DNA from: Morchella semilibera
Taxonomy: Eukaryota; Ascomycota; Pezizomycetes; Pezizales; Morchellaceae
Direction: 5' to 3'
Assembly: GCA_009192285.1 (NCBI GenBank)
Contig: CM018604.1
Location: 806,001-870,000, forward strand
Length of the DNA stretch: 64,000 nucleotides
The notes under the pieces were generated by a model. It was not told the origin of the DNA. It made no database searches and worked only from the letters and a program-made list of their open reading frames with translations. Shown piece by piece: positions 1-13,133 of the stretch (the stretch's first letter is position 1; each line of letters starts with the position of its first letter). Both the position numbers and the translations under genes were made by a program.

Positions 1-2
1 TC

Positions 3-1985
3 TCATCTTCCCATATTCAACCGGAATCAGCAGTTGGAGATGGAGTTGGTGGAGGTGGAGGCTTTGAACCGAACTTTAAGAGGTTCAAATTGCTCGAGGA
101 GATCAAGCGGAAGAGAAATGAGCAGAAAGAGAAGGAAAAGGCGGAGAGTCAACGGCAGCAAATGGAGAGGACTAAGGATATGAAGAGGAAAGAGGAAGAG
201 AATCGACGAATGAACGCTAGTAGGGCATCACAGCAGGGTAGCCCGGTACTTGCGCAAGGCCCAATGGCTATGGGTGGGCCCCCAAATCCAGCTCAGATGG
301 TGGCTCAAGGGCAAATGGCTGCAGCAGCGCAAGTACAAATGACAGCGCCTGGTCAAATGCCGTTAATGAGGGGTCCTCCTAATACGGTAGCGCAAGTTAA
401 TGGAGTTACTGTCACAGCACGCCCCGGGAGTGCAGGCGCGAGCCAAGGACAAGCCCAAGGAGTAAATGGTAGCCCGACTCACGCCGCCGCGATGAGAACC
501 CATATGGCTCAACAAGGTCCGACTCAAGCCCTACGTCAGCAAGCCCACGCCCAGCAGGCCCAGCAGGCCCAACAGGCCCAACAGGCCCAACAGGCTCAAC
601 AGGCTCAACAGGCTCAACAGGCCCAGCAGGCTCAACAGGCCCAGCAGGCTCAACAGGCCCAACAGGCTCAACAGGCCCAGCAGGCCCAGCAGGCTCAACA
701 GGCCCAGCAGGTCCAACAGGCTCAGCAGGCGCAGCAGGCGCAGCAGCAGGCTCAACAACAAACCCAACAGCAGCAAACCCAAACCCAGCAGCAGCAAACC
801 CAGCAGCAGACCCAACAGCAGGTTCAGCAGCAACAAGGCCATCAGAACGCGCATTTGCAACACCAACAGCAGCAAATTCAAGCCCAGCAGCAGGCTCAAC
901 AGCAGGCTCAACAGCAGGCTCAACAGCAGGCTCAACAGCAAGCGCAACAGCAGGCGCAGCAGGCACAGCAGGCACAGCAGGCACAGCAAGCACAACAGGC
1001 ACAGCAGGCACAGCAGGCACAGCAGGCACAGCAGGCACAGCAAGCCCAGCAGCAGCAGCAGGCACAGCAACAGCAACAGCAGCAGGCACAGCAACAGCAA
1101 CAGGCACAGCAACAGCAGCAGGCACAGCAACAGCAGGCACAGCAGCAAGCACAGCAACAGGCTCAGCAACAGGCTCAGCAACAGGCACAGCAGCAAGCCC
1201 AGCAGCAAGCTCAACAGCAGCCATTACAACCGCAAGCCCATATGATCAACCCGCAACAACATATTCAGCAGCCTGGTCATCATCAGCTTAATATGCAACC
1301 ACAACCGCACCAGTTGCAGCAACATCAAATGACACAAGCCTCTACTAACCCAGTGATTGCTGCTCAATACAACCAAATGCAACTTCAGCAGCGACTTGCT
1401 GCGCAGGCTGCCGCACAGCACCAGTCCCCGCGACCTACTCATCTTTCACCCCACGTTGGCCATCAATCTCCCCACTTAGGTCATCCCTCCCCACACATGC
1501 AGCACAACTCGCCCCGTATAGCTCAGCAGTCGCCACACATGCAACATGCTTCTCCACGCATTTCATCGCAGATGACTTCCCAACAACAGAGCGCCATGCT
1601 TGTACAGCAGCAGCATGCACAACAACAACTATTCTCACAACTAGCAGCTCAACAGCAAGCACAACAGGCGGTGAATCAAAGTATGAACCCAAACATGAAT
1701 CCAAACATGAATCATGGTGCACGCGCAGCCCTAATTGGGAAGACCTCCGGTGCAACCCTTCGCCCTGGAAATCCAATGGTTGGTGTAAGGTCACAGCCAC
1801 AACAACACTTCCAGGACCTAGGGTTTGCCCTTAATGGTACGGGCGGAGGTGGGATGATCATGGGGAACATGAACGGTATGCAGCCAGGAGGTGGGATGCA
1901 ATTACCGCCTGGGATGAATAGAGGAGATATGATGGTGATGATGCGGAATGCTAGTCAGGGCATGGGGAGAGGAGGGCGGCAGTAG
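3..1985 (+). CDS. 3' end of a Gln/Ala-repeat nuclear protein, possibly the C-terminus of EAF1/Vid21 (partial)
   Basis: The reading frame is open from base 3, so the gene starts upstream of the window; only the last ~660 codons are seen, ending in TAG at 1983-1985. The segment begins with a Gly-rich linker, then a highly charged Lys/Arg/Glu helix ([20 protein letters not shown]) of coiled-coil type. A long Gln-Gln-Ala repeat (about 545-1220) follows, then a Pro/Ser/His region with repeated SPHMQH / SPR motifs and a Gly/Met-rich tail. A charged helix followed by Q-rich and SPR-rich tails is what I remember of the C-terminus of Eaf1/Vid21, the NuA4 histone acetyltransferase scaffold in filamentous fungi. 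The SANT and HSA domains that would prove it lie outside the window. Mediator or SWI/SNF Q-rich subunits are alternatives. Very likely a real gene; the name is uncertain. Confidence 0.75.
   Translation, partial: SSSHIQPESAVGDGVGGGGGFEPNFKRFKLLEEIKRKRNEQKEKEKAESQRQQMERTKDMKRKEEENRRMNASRASQQGSPVLAQGPMAMGGPPNPAQMVAQGQMAAAAQVQMTAPGQMPLMRGPPNTVAQVNGVTVTARPGSAGASQGQAQGVNGSPTHAAAMRTHMAQQGPTQALRQQAHAQQAQQAQQAQQAQQAQQAQQAQQAQQAQQAQQAQQAQQAQQAQQAQQAQQAQQVQQAQQAQQAQQQAQQQTQQQQTQTQQQQTQQQTQQQVQQQQGHQNAHLQHQQQQIQAQQQAQQQAQQQAQQQAQQQAQQQAQQAQQAQQAQQAQQAQQAQQAQQAQQAQQAQQQQQAQQQQQQQAQQQQQAQQQQQAQQQQAQQQAQQQAQQQAQQQAQQQAQQQAQQQPLQPQAHMINPQQHIQQPGHHQLNMQPQPHQLQQHQMTQASTNPVIAAQYNQMQLQQRLAAQAAAQHQSPRPTHLSPHVGHQSPHLGHPSPHMQHNSPRIAQQSPHMQHASPRISSQMTSQQQSAMLVQQQHAQQQLFSQLAAQQQAQQAVNQSMNPNMNPNMNHGARAALIGKTSGATLRPGNPMVGVRSQPQQHFQDLGFALNGTGGGGMIMGNMNGMQPGGGMQLPPGMNRGDMMVMMRNASQGMGRGGRQ
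545..1220 (+). repeat. Imperfect 9-bp coding minisatellite (Gln-Gln-Ala repeat)
   Basis: Runs of CAGCAGGCC, CAACAGGCT and CAGCAGGCA units encode Gln-Gln-Ala, interrupted near 760-880 by Gln/Thr-rich and His-containing sequence. The absence of stops makes other frames look open over the same stretch, but those are shadows of the repeat. The mixture of CAG/CAA and GCC/GCT/GCA codons points to an older tract kept at the protein level. Confidence 0.9.
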
Positions 1986-3747
1986 ATGGTATAGAGGCTT
2001 ATAAGCGGTTTCGTTCTTTCCACGACTAAGGGCTACTTATTTATGTGCTACGGCTTTTGGACCTGTTTGATTGCAATTTCGTATTTGGTAGGGACTTTGC
2101 TAATTCTCTATGTCTATTTTTTTCTTTTTCTTTCTTTCCGATCATATCATTGGAATGTGGGCGTGCGCGGGGGACATGGAAACTTTCTTTTCTTGTTTAA
2201 TTATTTTCTCGACTTGGGTTGGCGTCCTGCTCTTGATTTGAAACTATCTAAACGTTTCTCAGCCTTTTAACCCTCTTTTTTCCTTTTGGGTTATTTCTTA
2301 TCGACCGCAAATGCGGATGTTAATCTGTTAGAAATCTTGGATTCGCACAGGTGTAGCTGCAGGGGTGCAGGGGGATGAATAAATGGCGCTCTTGTTGGAA
2401 TACGATACGGAAATTTGCAAGTACTTGATGAGAATGACGATGTTTTTCTTTTTTTTGTTAATTGCTTCTTTTTTTCTTTTTTTTCCCTTGTCTTTTCTTA
2501 TCCTAATTCCTTAGCTTTTTCCCTCCATTTTTCCCTTCTTTTTTTCTTTTTCCTTCGGATGAAGCGCGGGGTGGTTTATCTGAAAGATGCGGACATATTG
2601 TAGTTGAGACTTTTGAGACTTTATGTACAGTTTTCCTCATTTTCTTATCATTATTCACTTGGGTACATTTGTTCTATAAGGGGGGTTCTTTCTCTTTTTT
2701 TCCTTTTTTTGTTTCCTTTTCATCCCCTAACCGGCAGCTAGTTGCTTTCTTAATAGAGCTTCCTAAAAACAAAAAAAAAGATATCGTTTGCTCTTTCTTT
2801 TATTACCTTTTTGTTATATAGTTACATGTATGTAGTTAGCTATAGGGGAATGATACCGAGCCTATGGAAACGAATTGCGTACATATGATTTACCATAAAC
2901 GCAGCTAGTCCAATAACGGCAATAAATAAGCTTTTTTTTCTTCCCCTCCGAGGGTTTGACAGCTGCGATGTTCTGCTGCTCTTCCCCCTTCCCCCCACTA
3001 GTGCGGCTTGGCAGTCTAGTCCGCAAGATTTCTGGTCGTTCGATCGCGGGAAGAGCTGGGAGGATGCAGCAGATCCCCCCCAACATCTACCACCACCCGC
3101 CGCTCAGGCGGATTTGCGACGATGTGATATCGCCGTTTGGTGGCGGGGGTGTATATGTAGGTACATTCATGTACCTAGCAGGGTAGGCAGGGAGGGTAGT
3201 GAGGTTAAAAGTGTTCGGAGTTAGATGTGCCAGGTGGGTGCTAGGTTGGGGGCATGAGCCGCAATGTAGGCTTTTTGTTTTCAGTCCGTACTTTGCCGTA
3301 GGGTGCTGGAAGCGCAATATGCGTCACAAGTCAAGGCACCATGAAGGTAAAAACGGGACTTGTAATACCATCTTTCTATTGGTCAACCTTCATATGCAGC
3401 TAAGACTTTTCTATGGGGATCCTCGAATTATTATTTGAAGCAATACCCTGAATTATATGATGATAGTCATTGTTGCACCCCTTCACACACACCTCTTGGC
3501 AGCAGTTGAGTTGAAATCCAATCCGGGCCTTTCTATAATGATAGTTTATGGATGCCCCCCTCAATAATGGCAATACAGGCTACACCGCTCGTAAAGCACA
3601 TGCAATTGTGCCATAAGCACGAGAAACAAAAGATATTGAAAAGAAAATATAGGCAAGAACATATTTACAATAGATATAATAAAGGAATTACCGCCTCATT
3701 ACACAAACACACACACACACACATATACAAACACCACATGAATCTGT
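1986..3747. other. Intergenic, between convergent gene ends
   Basis: This holds the 3' flank of the Q/A-rich gene and that of ACH1. It has pyrimidine-rich stretches (2100-2800), a TACATGTA site near 2823 and an (AC)n microsatellite at 3707-3723. The short open frames here lack homology cues and good start contexts; I see no gene. Confidence 0.6.
3707..3723. repeat. (AC)n microsatellite
   Basis: Eight to nine uninterrupted AC dinucleotides just downstream of the ACH1 stop codon, probably in its 3' untranslated region. Confidence 0.85.
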
Positions 3748-5553
<1,806 letters not shown>

Positions 5554-8500
5554 TTTTTACACAGTGACCAACAACCAGCCGGCTGGTAATACACAAGAAA
5601 AGATGATTGAGCGGAGAGGATAGTGGTGATCTGGAGGAAGAAGAATAAGGATCAAGGTCGTTGGAGAGGGGGGGGGGGGTTTATGTACTTGCAGTCTCGG
5701 CCCCGCAATAACCTTACAGACGTCGCTCGATGGTCGGCCCGGCATTAAATTTCTCCATGGGGTGGGAATTTCTGAAAGTAGAGAGTAACAGCAACTGAGT
5801 ACATAGTGAACACATATATCTGAAATAACATATGATTACTCTGCTGTTAGGGAGTTGTACTTCCGGCACGGCGTATAAGTCGAAGGAGCCAATTATTCTC
5901 CGCTAACAAGCTTCAGTTCAAGCACTTGGCAGAGCTGTCCCTAGTGCTCCCATATACAATTGTTCCGCGGCTTCTCAATACCTGCTGACGTCATTTCCGT
6001 CCGGCCGAAATTTATCCGAGAAGGTACCGGTTACATAAGCCTTTTATTTTTTTCTCCCCGGTGGGGTTTTTCCGGGAACTAAACTGCATTGGTCCGTGAC
6101 AGCTCAGGGAACGTGGAAATTGGCGGGAAGGATGTGTGGGTGAATGCTAGCAGCCGGAGTTGTATTTAAGGATCATGGAATCTCACTCGCGTGTGTCGGG
6201 ATGAAGGGCGTACGCTACGTAGTGGATCCAGTCAAAAAAATTGAAATCATTTGTATTGGGCTTTGGTCGCATGGGGTTTCAAACAAGCCATACAGCACAT
6301 GAAACAAAAACCCTTTCTCGATGTAATTTAGAGTTATAGAGAATGAGGGCCCTGCATTAGTAAAAAACCGTCTGAAATCTTGAAGATACATACATCTTCA
6401 TTTCTCACTAATAAATCGAAGACACGATCTCCCGTCCCTGTTGGAACTCCTTTTCTGCCTAAGTGTAAACGTGGTAGTTAAGCGCTTACTCGTACTTATC
6501 AAGGAGTTATCCTCTTTATAGGTGTTGATCTGCCGTCCCTCCTCACCCCAGCACCCACAGCCTGCCACACCCTGGCTCACATCAAAAGCTTCTTTTTCTA
6601 TCCCAATGATAGCATCTACCAGGTTAATACTGTCGCATAATGTTACTCCTTCCGCTATCCAGGCAAGTTGCGTCATTGGACGCGATCTCTAATCTGAAAG
6701 GTGGGTAGAAGAGGCTAAAGGGCTATTGAGCTTCCTTGCTAGAGGAATATCAGACGCCTTGAATCAGATGAAGGGGTGATGACCATGCTACCTTGAGATA
6801 TAGAGAGGAGGAGTATAGTTTACTTTAAACTCTTACAATATTGGGGTCACAAAACAAGGTTTGAGATGGGCGGGGAGGGCTGAGGCCGCCAACAAATCTT
6901 GTTCTAAATCCCCGCACACGCTTCCCCAATGTTTCTCATCTACAACAGGGGACGGACTCATAGGTGTTACCAAGAGATAGATAGACACCTAGAAGGACCA
7001 TTCCTTGCCCCATTTGTAGAACCTTTCGTCTGGAGTTTGTCATTTCTGTCTGCTATAGGTGATGCTGCTGTACCCCTGGTAACTCCCTATTCTATCAAGA
7101 GTTACTCGAACACTGATGCTCTGATAGCGAGGTTAGTCGTTGGAAGAATAAAGGTTGATGGTCACTAATGCTCTAGACGTAGGAGCTAGGTTACTCAGAC
7201 TTTCACATGTAATGTCACGCACACATACATGTGTTCCATTTACCCCACTAACACTTGAAGACTACATGTATACGTATCTCCTATACGTGCCGTGCAAGGC
7301 TGACATCTTTCAAGTGACTGGACCGATTGGCTTCTATGCTTCAGCCCTCACACCTTTCACCCAACCAGACATCATCGCTATCTTGAGGCCAAACCGCCTA
7401 CTCTCCTTGTGTCTCAGGATGCAAGCTTCTTCGAAGGCTGATTCGCGAGTGTTCCTGAGTGGTTACTCGAACTCTTAAGGCTAGAATGTCGTGGGGTGCT
7501 ACTAGCTACATACTAACTCCGGTCAATGAAGATGGAGTGTGGAATACGAGGATGATCTCAAACTCAATTCGCTTTTGGTGTTGTTGGCCTGCAGAGCTAT
7601 GTGTAAAGCCGGCGTTGCATATAGATAACACGATACCAACGTACAACTTCCTAGCAACAATAACCTTTTGAGTGGGACGTGCTAGTATATGTGTATTCGG
7701 TGTTCCATTGGAGAAAACCTGCTCACCCAGGGACATGAAAATATACCGGTGCAATCGTTTCAAGTATGGCTTGAAAGCTCATAAAACCCCCACTGGTCTC
7801 GGAAGCAGCCAGTTTTGTGAGGGCGCAATCCAAGAGTCACCTCTAGAAAAGAATTGACTCTAATAGCATTGTGCGCATAGAAAATTGGCTATAGTAGATC
7901 TCTTCATTCACATTTCCCCTAATTTTAGTTTCACGTTGCTGCTTTTAAGTATCGAATACTTCGGGTGTAGCAACCTGCCTAGGCGCGACACCCCAGAAAC
8001 TGCGCTAGTGTGGCCTTATGGCTTTTCGAGCCGTAGCGGATCAGATCTTCGAGTTAATTAATTATTTCCGAACCCTATAGCCCACGTTATACCCGCCCGT
8101 CGGGAATACTCAAACCAAACATCCCGATACACACCTAGTCTGGTGTTTAAATTTCTATGCATATTGTTCGAAACGGATTTAATCCTTGGATATACGGCCC
8201 CCTTTTCTTATCAATTGGTGGGTTGCATCTATGCACAATGTTCAGTCACTTGTCTGGACATATGGAGGTTCAATGAATCTAAATGTTTAATACTTAGTTA
8301 CGGTGAGGCTCGGTCTCTAGAAGTTTCAAGCAAGCTCGTACCTATATTTCTACTTTGCTAGATGAACTAGCGGACTAAAGCGTTGATACTATAATGCGAA
8401 GGCTTGGGGTCTATAGGTACATGTATGTCGTGGTGTGGAAAATTTAAACCATAATCACTATCCTCCCAGCACTTTACGTCAGGCAATCACACACTAAATG

Positions 8501-11500
8501 CATGAGACTTTGTTACATGTAGTTAACTACAGTACAATAAAGGTACCCCATACACAAGAATATGGCTTACCGTGTCACCCAGAAGCGCCAGCACCACCGC
8601 CATTACATCGCACATTCCCTAACATATACAAGGCCCGGAGGCAACAACATTACAATTAGCCGTCGGATCATTGCTCCTAACATCTTCTAAGCTTATCGAG
8701 TGATCCCTCGTGTCCCAACCATTACCCGGCTTCGTTATGCATATCCCCTTGCATGCATAACTACACTTCGTTAAGCTATGTACATACATGCATGTAGGTA
8801 CACACATGCAAATCGCGCTTCCCCATAAGATATACATACTAAGATAATAATAGGTACCAGGGCTAAGTCATAAGGCCAACTCATCGTTGTACGCCCTACA
8901 ATCGTCATATACCATTGCAGGGCCGCCGTCAGGCGAAGTATCTCAGCCACAAGCGAGGCTTGCTAGGATTCGAGACCAGTAGTATCTAAGCCTTGGTGTG
9001 TCTCTATATGTAAGTATATGTGTAAATATTAATCTACCAGGCTAATATCATTCAGGCAGGTTCTAACTGATGTTAGCCAAGCACAAATTTATACCCGCTT
9101 TAGTATCAGAATCATCGCACAATTTCGCCTCCTTGTGCTTATAAGGTTTTGTCCATGTGTGCTTAATCATGAAGCCCAACCATCCCGCCGGCAAAGGGAA
9201 AGAGAAGCTGCACGTTAGAAAAAGGCTTAATACACCAGGTCTATGTGTATACTCACGGCAATAATTCTATTATTACATGAGCACACAAAAGCCCAATTTT
9301 CATCTGAATCGAAGCACCTAAATAACTTCCTTTGGTGGAAAGACTGATAAACACACCCTAACTGCGAGATTCAGTCATAATATATCACTCGGCATCGCGT
9401 ACTTGCTTACTTACTAAATAGGCGAGGTGCATACAAAATTGTAGGTCGGCTCCAAATGACTGTTCTGATGAGGTACACTCGGTATGGGGAATTTCTGATA
9501 GGAAAATACGGGCGCTTTGGGCTAATACCACACACAGGGAAGATAGACTACTTATCAACTCTAAACAGTCATAGTTAATTATTTCCAGACGGTATATATG
9601 GTCAGACAACGGGTCGACCAGTTTCCATCTAACTTTCTGAATAAACCTGGTGCTTGGTTGGTCAAACGCGCGGCCACATCCGCTATAGGGTAATTGGCCT
9701 CATGAGATCTCCGAGAAGCTTTGCCACTTTAAAACCACGCCAAGTCCCGAGTAATATCGAGTGATATATTATGATCCTGGTCCGATTTTGATGCCGGTCT
9801 CGCAGATCATCTGTGTTTGTGGTGCATCACCGATCCTGTCTCGCTAAGAAAAGGACCGTAGAGTGAAGGAGAAACCGCCTTTCTATGAGGAACTCTACAC
9901 TAACCAACGAATTATTATAGATATCCCGAGCTCGAACGCAAGAAGGTGAGAACTATATTCTGCGTTGATTTGATTATTTTATCCGGTTTGTTGTCCCGGA
10001 CGAACGAACTCAGCATGGCTAGCTGGCATGGTAAATTATCAAATATACGGGTATTTTCTTTTTCCTCTCTCGGTTCGTTTTCGTCTCCCAGTGTATCGCT
10101 CCTTCGCAGATGGATAACATGACCATCACTCAGTTAATTTTATAATCTGGGGGAGAGCGCTGCGGCACTTCCTGGCGGCGAGGGGGAAAATAGGTATGAT
10201 TTTGATGGGTAGGTATGCTGTGTAGAGAAGCCCAGATCTAGTCACTTTTAATATACCGCAGAACGAAAGATTCCCGGGCCGGAAAATAATGCGCTCGTTC
10301 AGTAGAGTTTTATCTTACTCTTTGGAAATCCCTGATACGGTGAAGGCGCTTTTAAGCTTCCCCCCCCCCCCCCCTTGCCAGTACCGTGACGATCTCGCAT
10401 GTTTTGGTGGGATGATGGACGGAACATGCACAGCGCAAGTCGTCAACGGGACGAAACCTCCACCCCCTGCAAGAGAGGGGGAGTTCGAGAAACAATTGGA
10501 TAGCAGGAGCTGGGTGGAGCAAGCCTCTGGCTGTCTCTCCCGTGAGATAGTTTCTATCCACGCTATGTCCCCCTGTGCGAGTTTATAAACTATCTTGACT
10601 ATGCGATTTTCTCCGGGAGCTGTTGTTTCTTGTCGGCATTTCCGCCCTCATACGAATTTCCGGACCGCCTGATGGACGCCATGGGGGCTGCTTTGGCCAT
10701 CTGGTTGGTTGATCGTTGCAATTGTGGGGAATAGGGAAAAGAAGAAATTTTACACCTTGTGATAGCTACATAACATAACAACTCCCTTGCCCTGCTGAGC
10801 TCCTCCAATGAAAATGGTAAATCTCGTGACCGAAAGATTAATCCACAGGCAATTGCAGAAGGAAATCCTTTCCCCACACTACAGAAAAAGGTCCCGCTCC
10901 CCCCGCCCACTCTGCTCTACCCGGCCATTTTGTCTTTTGTACTTCCTTGTGGAGGGGTGGTAAAGTTACACATAGATACCAATTGCTGGTCTGGTTCCCT
11001 GCATGCAGCTGTCAAGCATGAGACCACAAAGTATTGCTGATCTGGTCCCTTGGCGCGCTCCGGGGAGCACGTAACGAGCAACTTTTGGTGGGAAAGTAAA
11101 TAGAAACCTCCCCTCCCCCCCAAAAGAGTATAGTGATTTGAAATATATGTTTAAGGATCAAAACCTTTGATTATTTTATCTCTGAAATAGAAAAGAAAGA
11201 AGAAGAAAAAAAAGAAAGAAAAAAGAGTGGCACAATATCGCCTCACCCCATAACAAAAGTTGTAGGTAGGTTAAGTACCTACATGTATGTAACTACACTT
11301 ACATGTAGTTACTTTTTCTTCCCTCTCTTTCGCGCTTGCAGACACGGGAGACGCGTGCCGATCTGGACACCCGACGACGACTCACCTCATCGGCCACGTA
11401 GAGCGGAACTGGGGTACAGAAGATGACGGAATATTGCGCAAGAAAGCGGATTTATGGGAACGACCTTTTTTTTTTCTCCCTCTTTCATAGCAGCCAGTAC

Positions 11501-13133
11501 TCTATATTCTAAAACAAGTAGCATTTGTGGGAAAAGAAGGAAAGAAAAAGAGAAAAATTGCCGATATGCGATCGATCAATTATTAGTAGTATATAAGTTG
11601 TAACACCAAGAATATCTCATACACATGTGAACGTGTCGTCGGCTCGTATGTACTGAAGATATCGTCCGAGGTACTCATGCTCAAGAATAACCTGATAGAT
11701 TACGAGAGTGTAAAGTAAAGCTTCAAGAGAAGGGAGCAGGTGCGTCTTCACCTAGGTATATCTCTAAAACTAGAGCACAATATGTACCCACGGACGCCTT
11801 ATGTAGTGTGTACATGTATGTATGCATGTCTCCCAGATGTTGAGGTTATGTACCTACTAGGATGATGACGAGCCGGCATATGCCAAGAGTGAATTCCTAG
11901 ATGAGATTTGTAATACTGATCCGGCTCTATGGGGGGGAGGGTCTATAAAATAGAAGGTTAAGTCCGACCAATATCCACCCCGTAATCGCAAGCATACGCA
12001 TAACCGAGCGAGATGAATTCATTTGATGACCGTAACCTATGGAGAGCCATCTAGTGGCATAGGCTGTCCAGGTAGGAGATATGGCGGCTGTATGTTTGAT
12101 GCAGATTCGATGAATGCACTACGCAAAAGCACGCATGCTCGTTGTTGAAGTGCTATGTAGAGAAATATTCTCTCCTGCCATCTTAGAATATCCCACCCAA
12201 TACAATGAATTCAAACCTGACAAAAGAAACCCAGTTGAGATCCAACTATACTTCAGATCGTGAGTATGGAAAGAAGAAGGAAAAAACACCCGAACACATG
12301 ATAGCGATCGACTCACTCCGTAACCCCCCATTTATATAAAACTAGAAAGAATCAAAGAAAAATTGACCCCAACATCCCATCTCAGACGAAATTCAAGTGT
12401 TGCACGACTAGCAGCAGCAAGATCCATTCTGAGGATTCTCTTGAGGTGACCTCAAGGTTGTAATAATATGAGACAAGCCCCAAGAAAGAACAATCAAATG
12501 GAGTACATAGCAACAAAAAGGTACTCATGAAAAAGAAAGAAAGAAATGCACATGTACCCCTTTCATCCATCATACAAAAAAATATCCAAAGATCCAACCG
12601 ACCTTAACCACAAGAGAGACCGAAGAGAATTAAGACGCCTATTTTCCCCGCTAACCGAAACTACCCTATGTTCGCCGCAATGCCAGGTTTCGTTGTATGT
12701 GCGTCGTTGGCCCGTCAAACATTGCTTTCCCCTTTTCAAGCGAATGTGAGCGCGCCGTACCATCTTATTCTCTCTACGAGAATATTTATCTGCGCAGAAT
12801 GCAAATCGAGACCTTTGAACAACCGGAAAACAAGAATGTAAAAGAATATGAATGAAAAAAATGGAAGAATCCCCAGTCGAAAAAAAATCTATCCCAAACA
12901 GAGATGACAAAGAATCTCCAAGATAAAACCCCCCATGCTATATGGCGATGAAATCCATATGCATAGGCATTGTGAAAGGAGCCGTTATCCACGGAGAATA
13001 GTTGTGAAGTCGAAAGTGCGGTCCAAGGATGATAATCACCCATTAAGAGGCTCCGGCAAAGCCAGCGCTTTCCTCCAGATTGCTATACAAATAACCCTAC
13101 CACGCACACCTATAAAGCCACATTACGGCACTA
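5554..13133. other. Long gene-poor intergenic region (7.6 kb)
   Basis: The first ~700 bp is the ACH1 promoter. The rest holds only short open frames with no recognisable domain. It contains a 15-base C run (10360-10374), several TACATGTA sites (near 7264, 8414, 8513, 11280, 11301 and 11811), a small hairpin GTAACTAC/GTAGTTAC near 11290-11315, and A/T-rich patches (11180-11230). I find no reverse transcriptase, integrase or transposase frame, no tRNA and no clear terminal repeats. A 92-codon minus-strand frame at 6398-6676 is protein-like in composition but unsupported. Confidence 0.55.
5986..5993. promoter_or_regulatory. CRE/ATF-type palindrome TGACGTCA upstream of ACH1
   Basis: A perfect TGACGTCA bZIP site lies about 430 bp upstream of the ACH1 start. 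It is followed within 15 bp by CCG-rich sequence (CCGTCCGGCCGAAA), the kind of paired CCG triplets bound by Zn2Cys6 regulators of acetate metabolism such as FacB. A GTGGGG CreA-like site lies near 6061. Sequence match only; function is inferred. Confidence 0.35.

Noticed and set aside
412-1224. Long minus-strand open frames rich in Ala/Val/Pro or Leu
   Set aside because: They are antisense readings of the Gln-Gln-Ala codon repeat; the repeat lacks stops in every frame.
6398-6676. 92-codon minus-strand frame starting MTQLAWIAEGVTLCDS
   Set aside because: Composition is protein-like, but there is no family resemblance, no convincing intron of normal length and no adjoining exon.
8960-9000. GGATTCGAGACC resembling a tRNA B box
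   Set aside because: No A box at the right distance and no cloverleaf stems.
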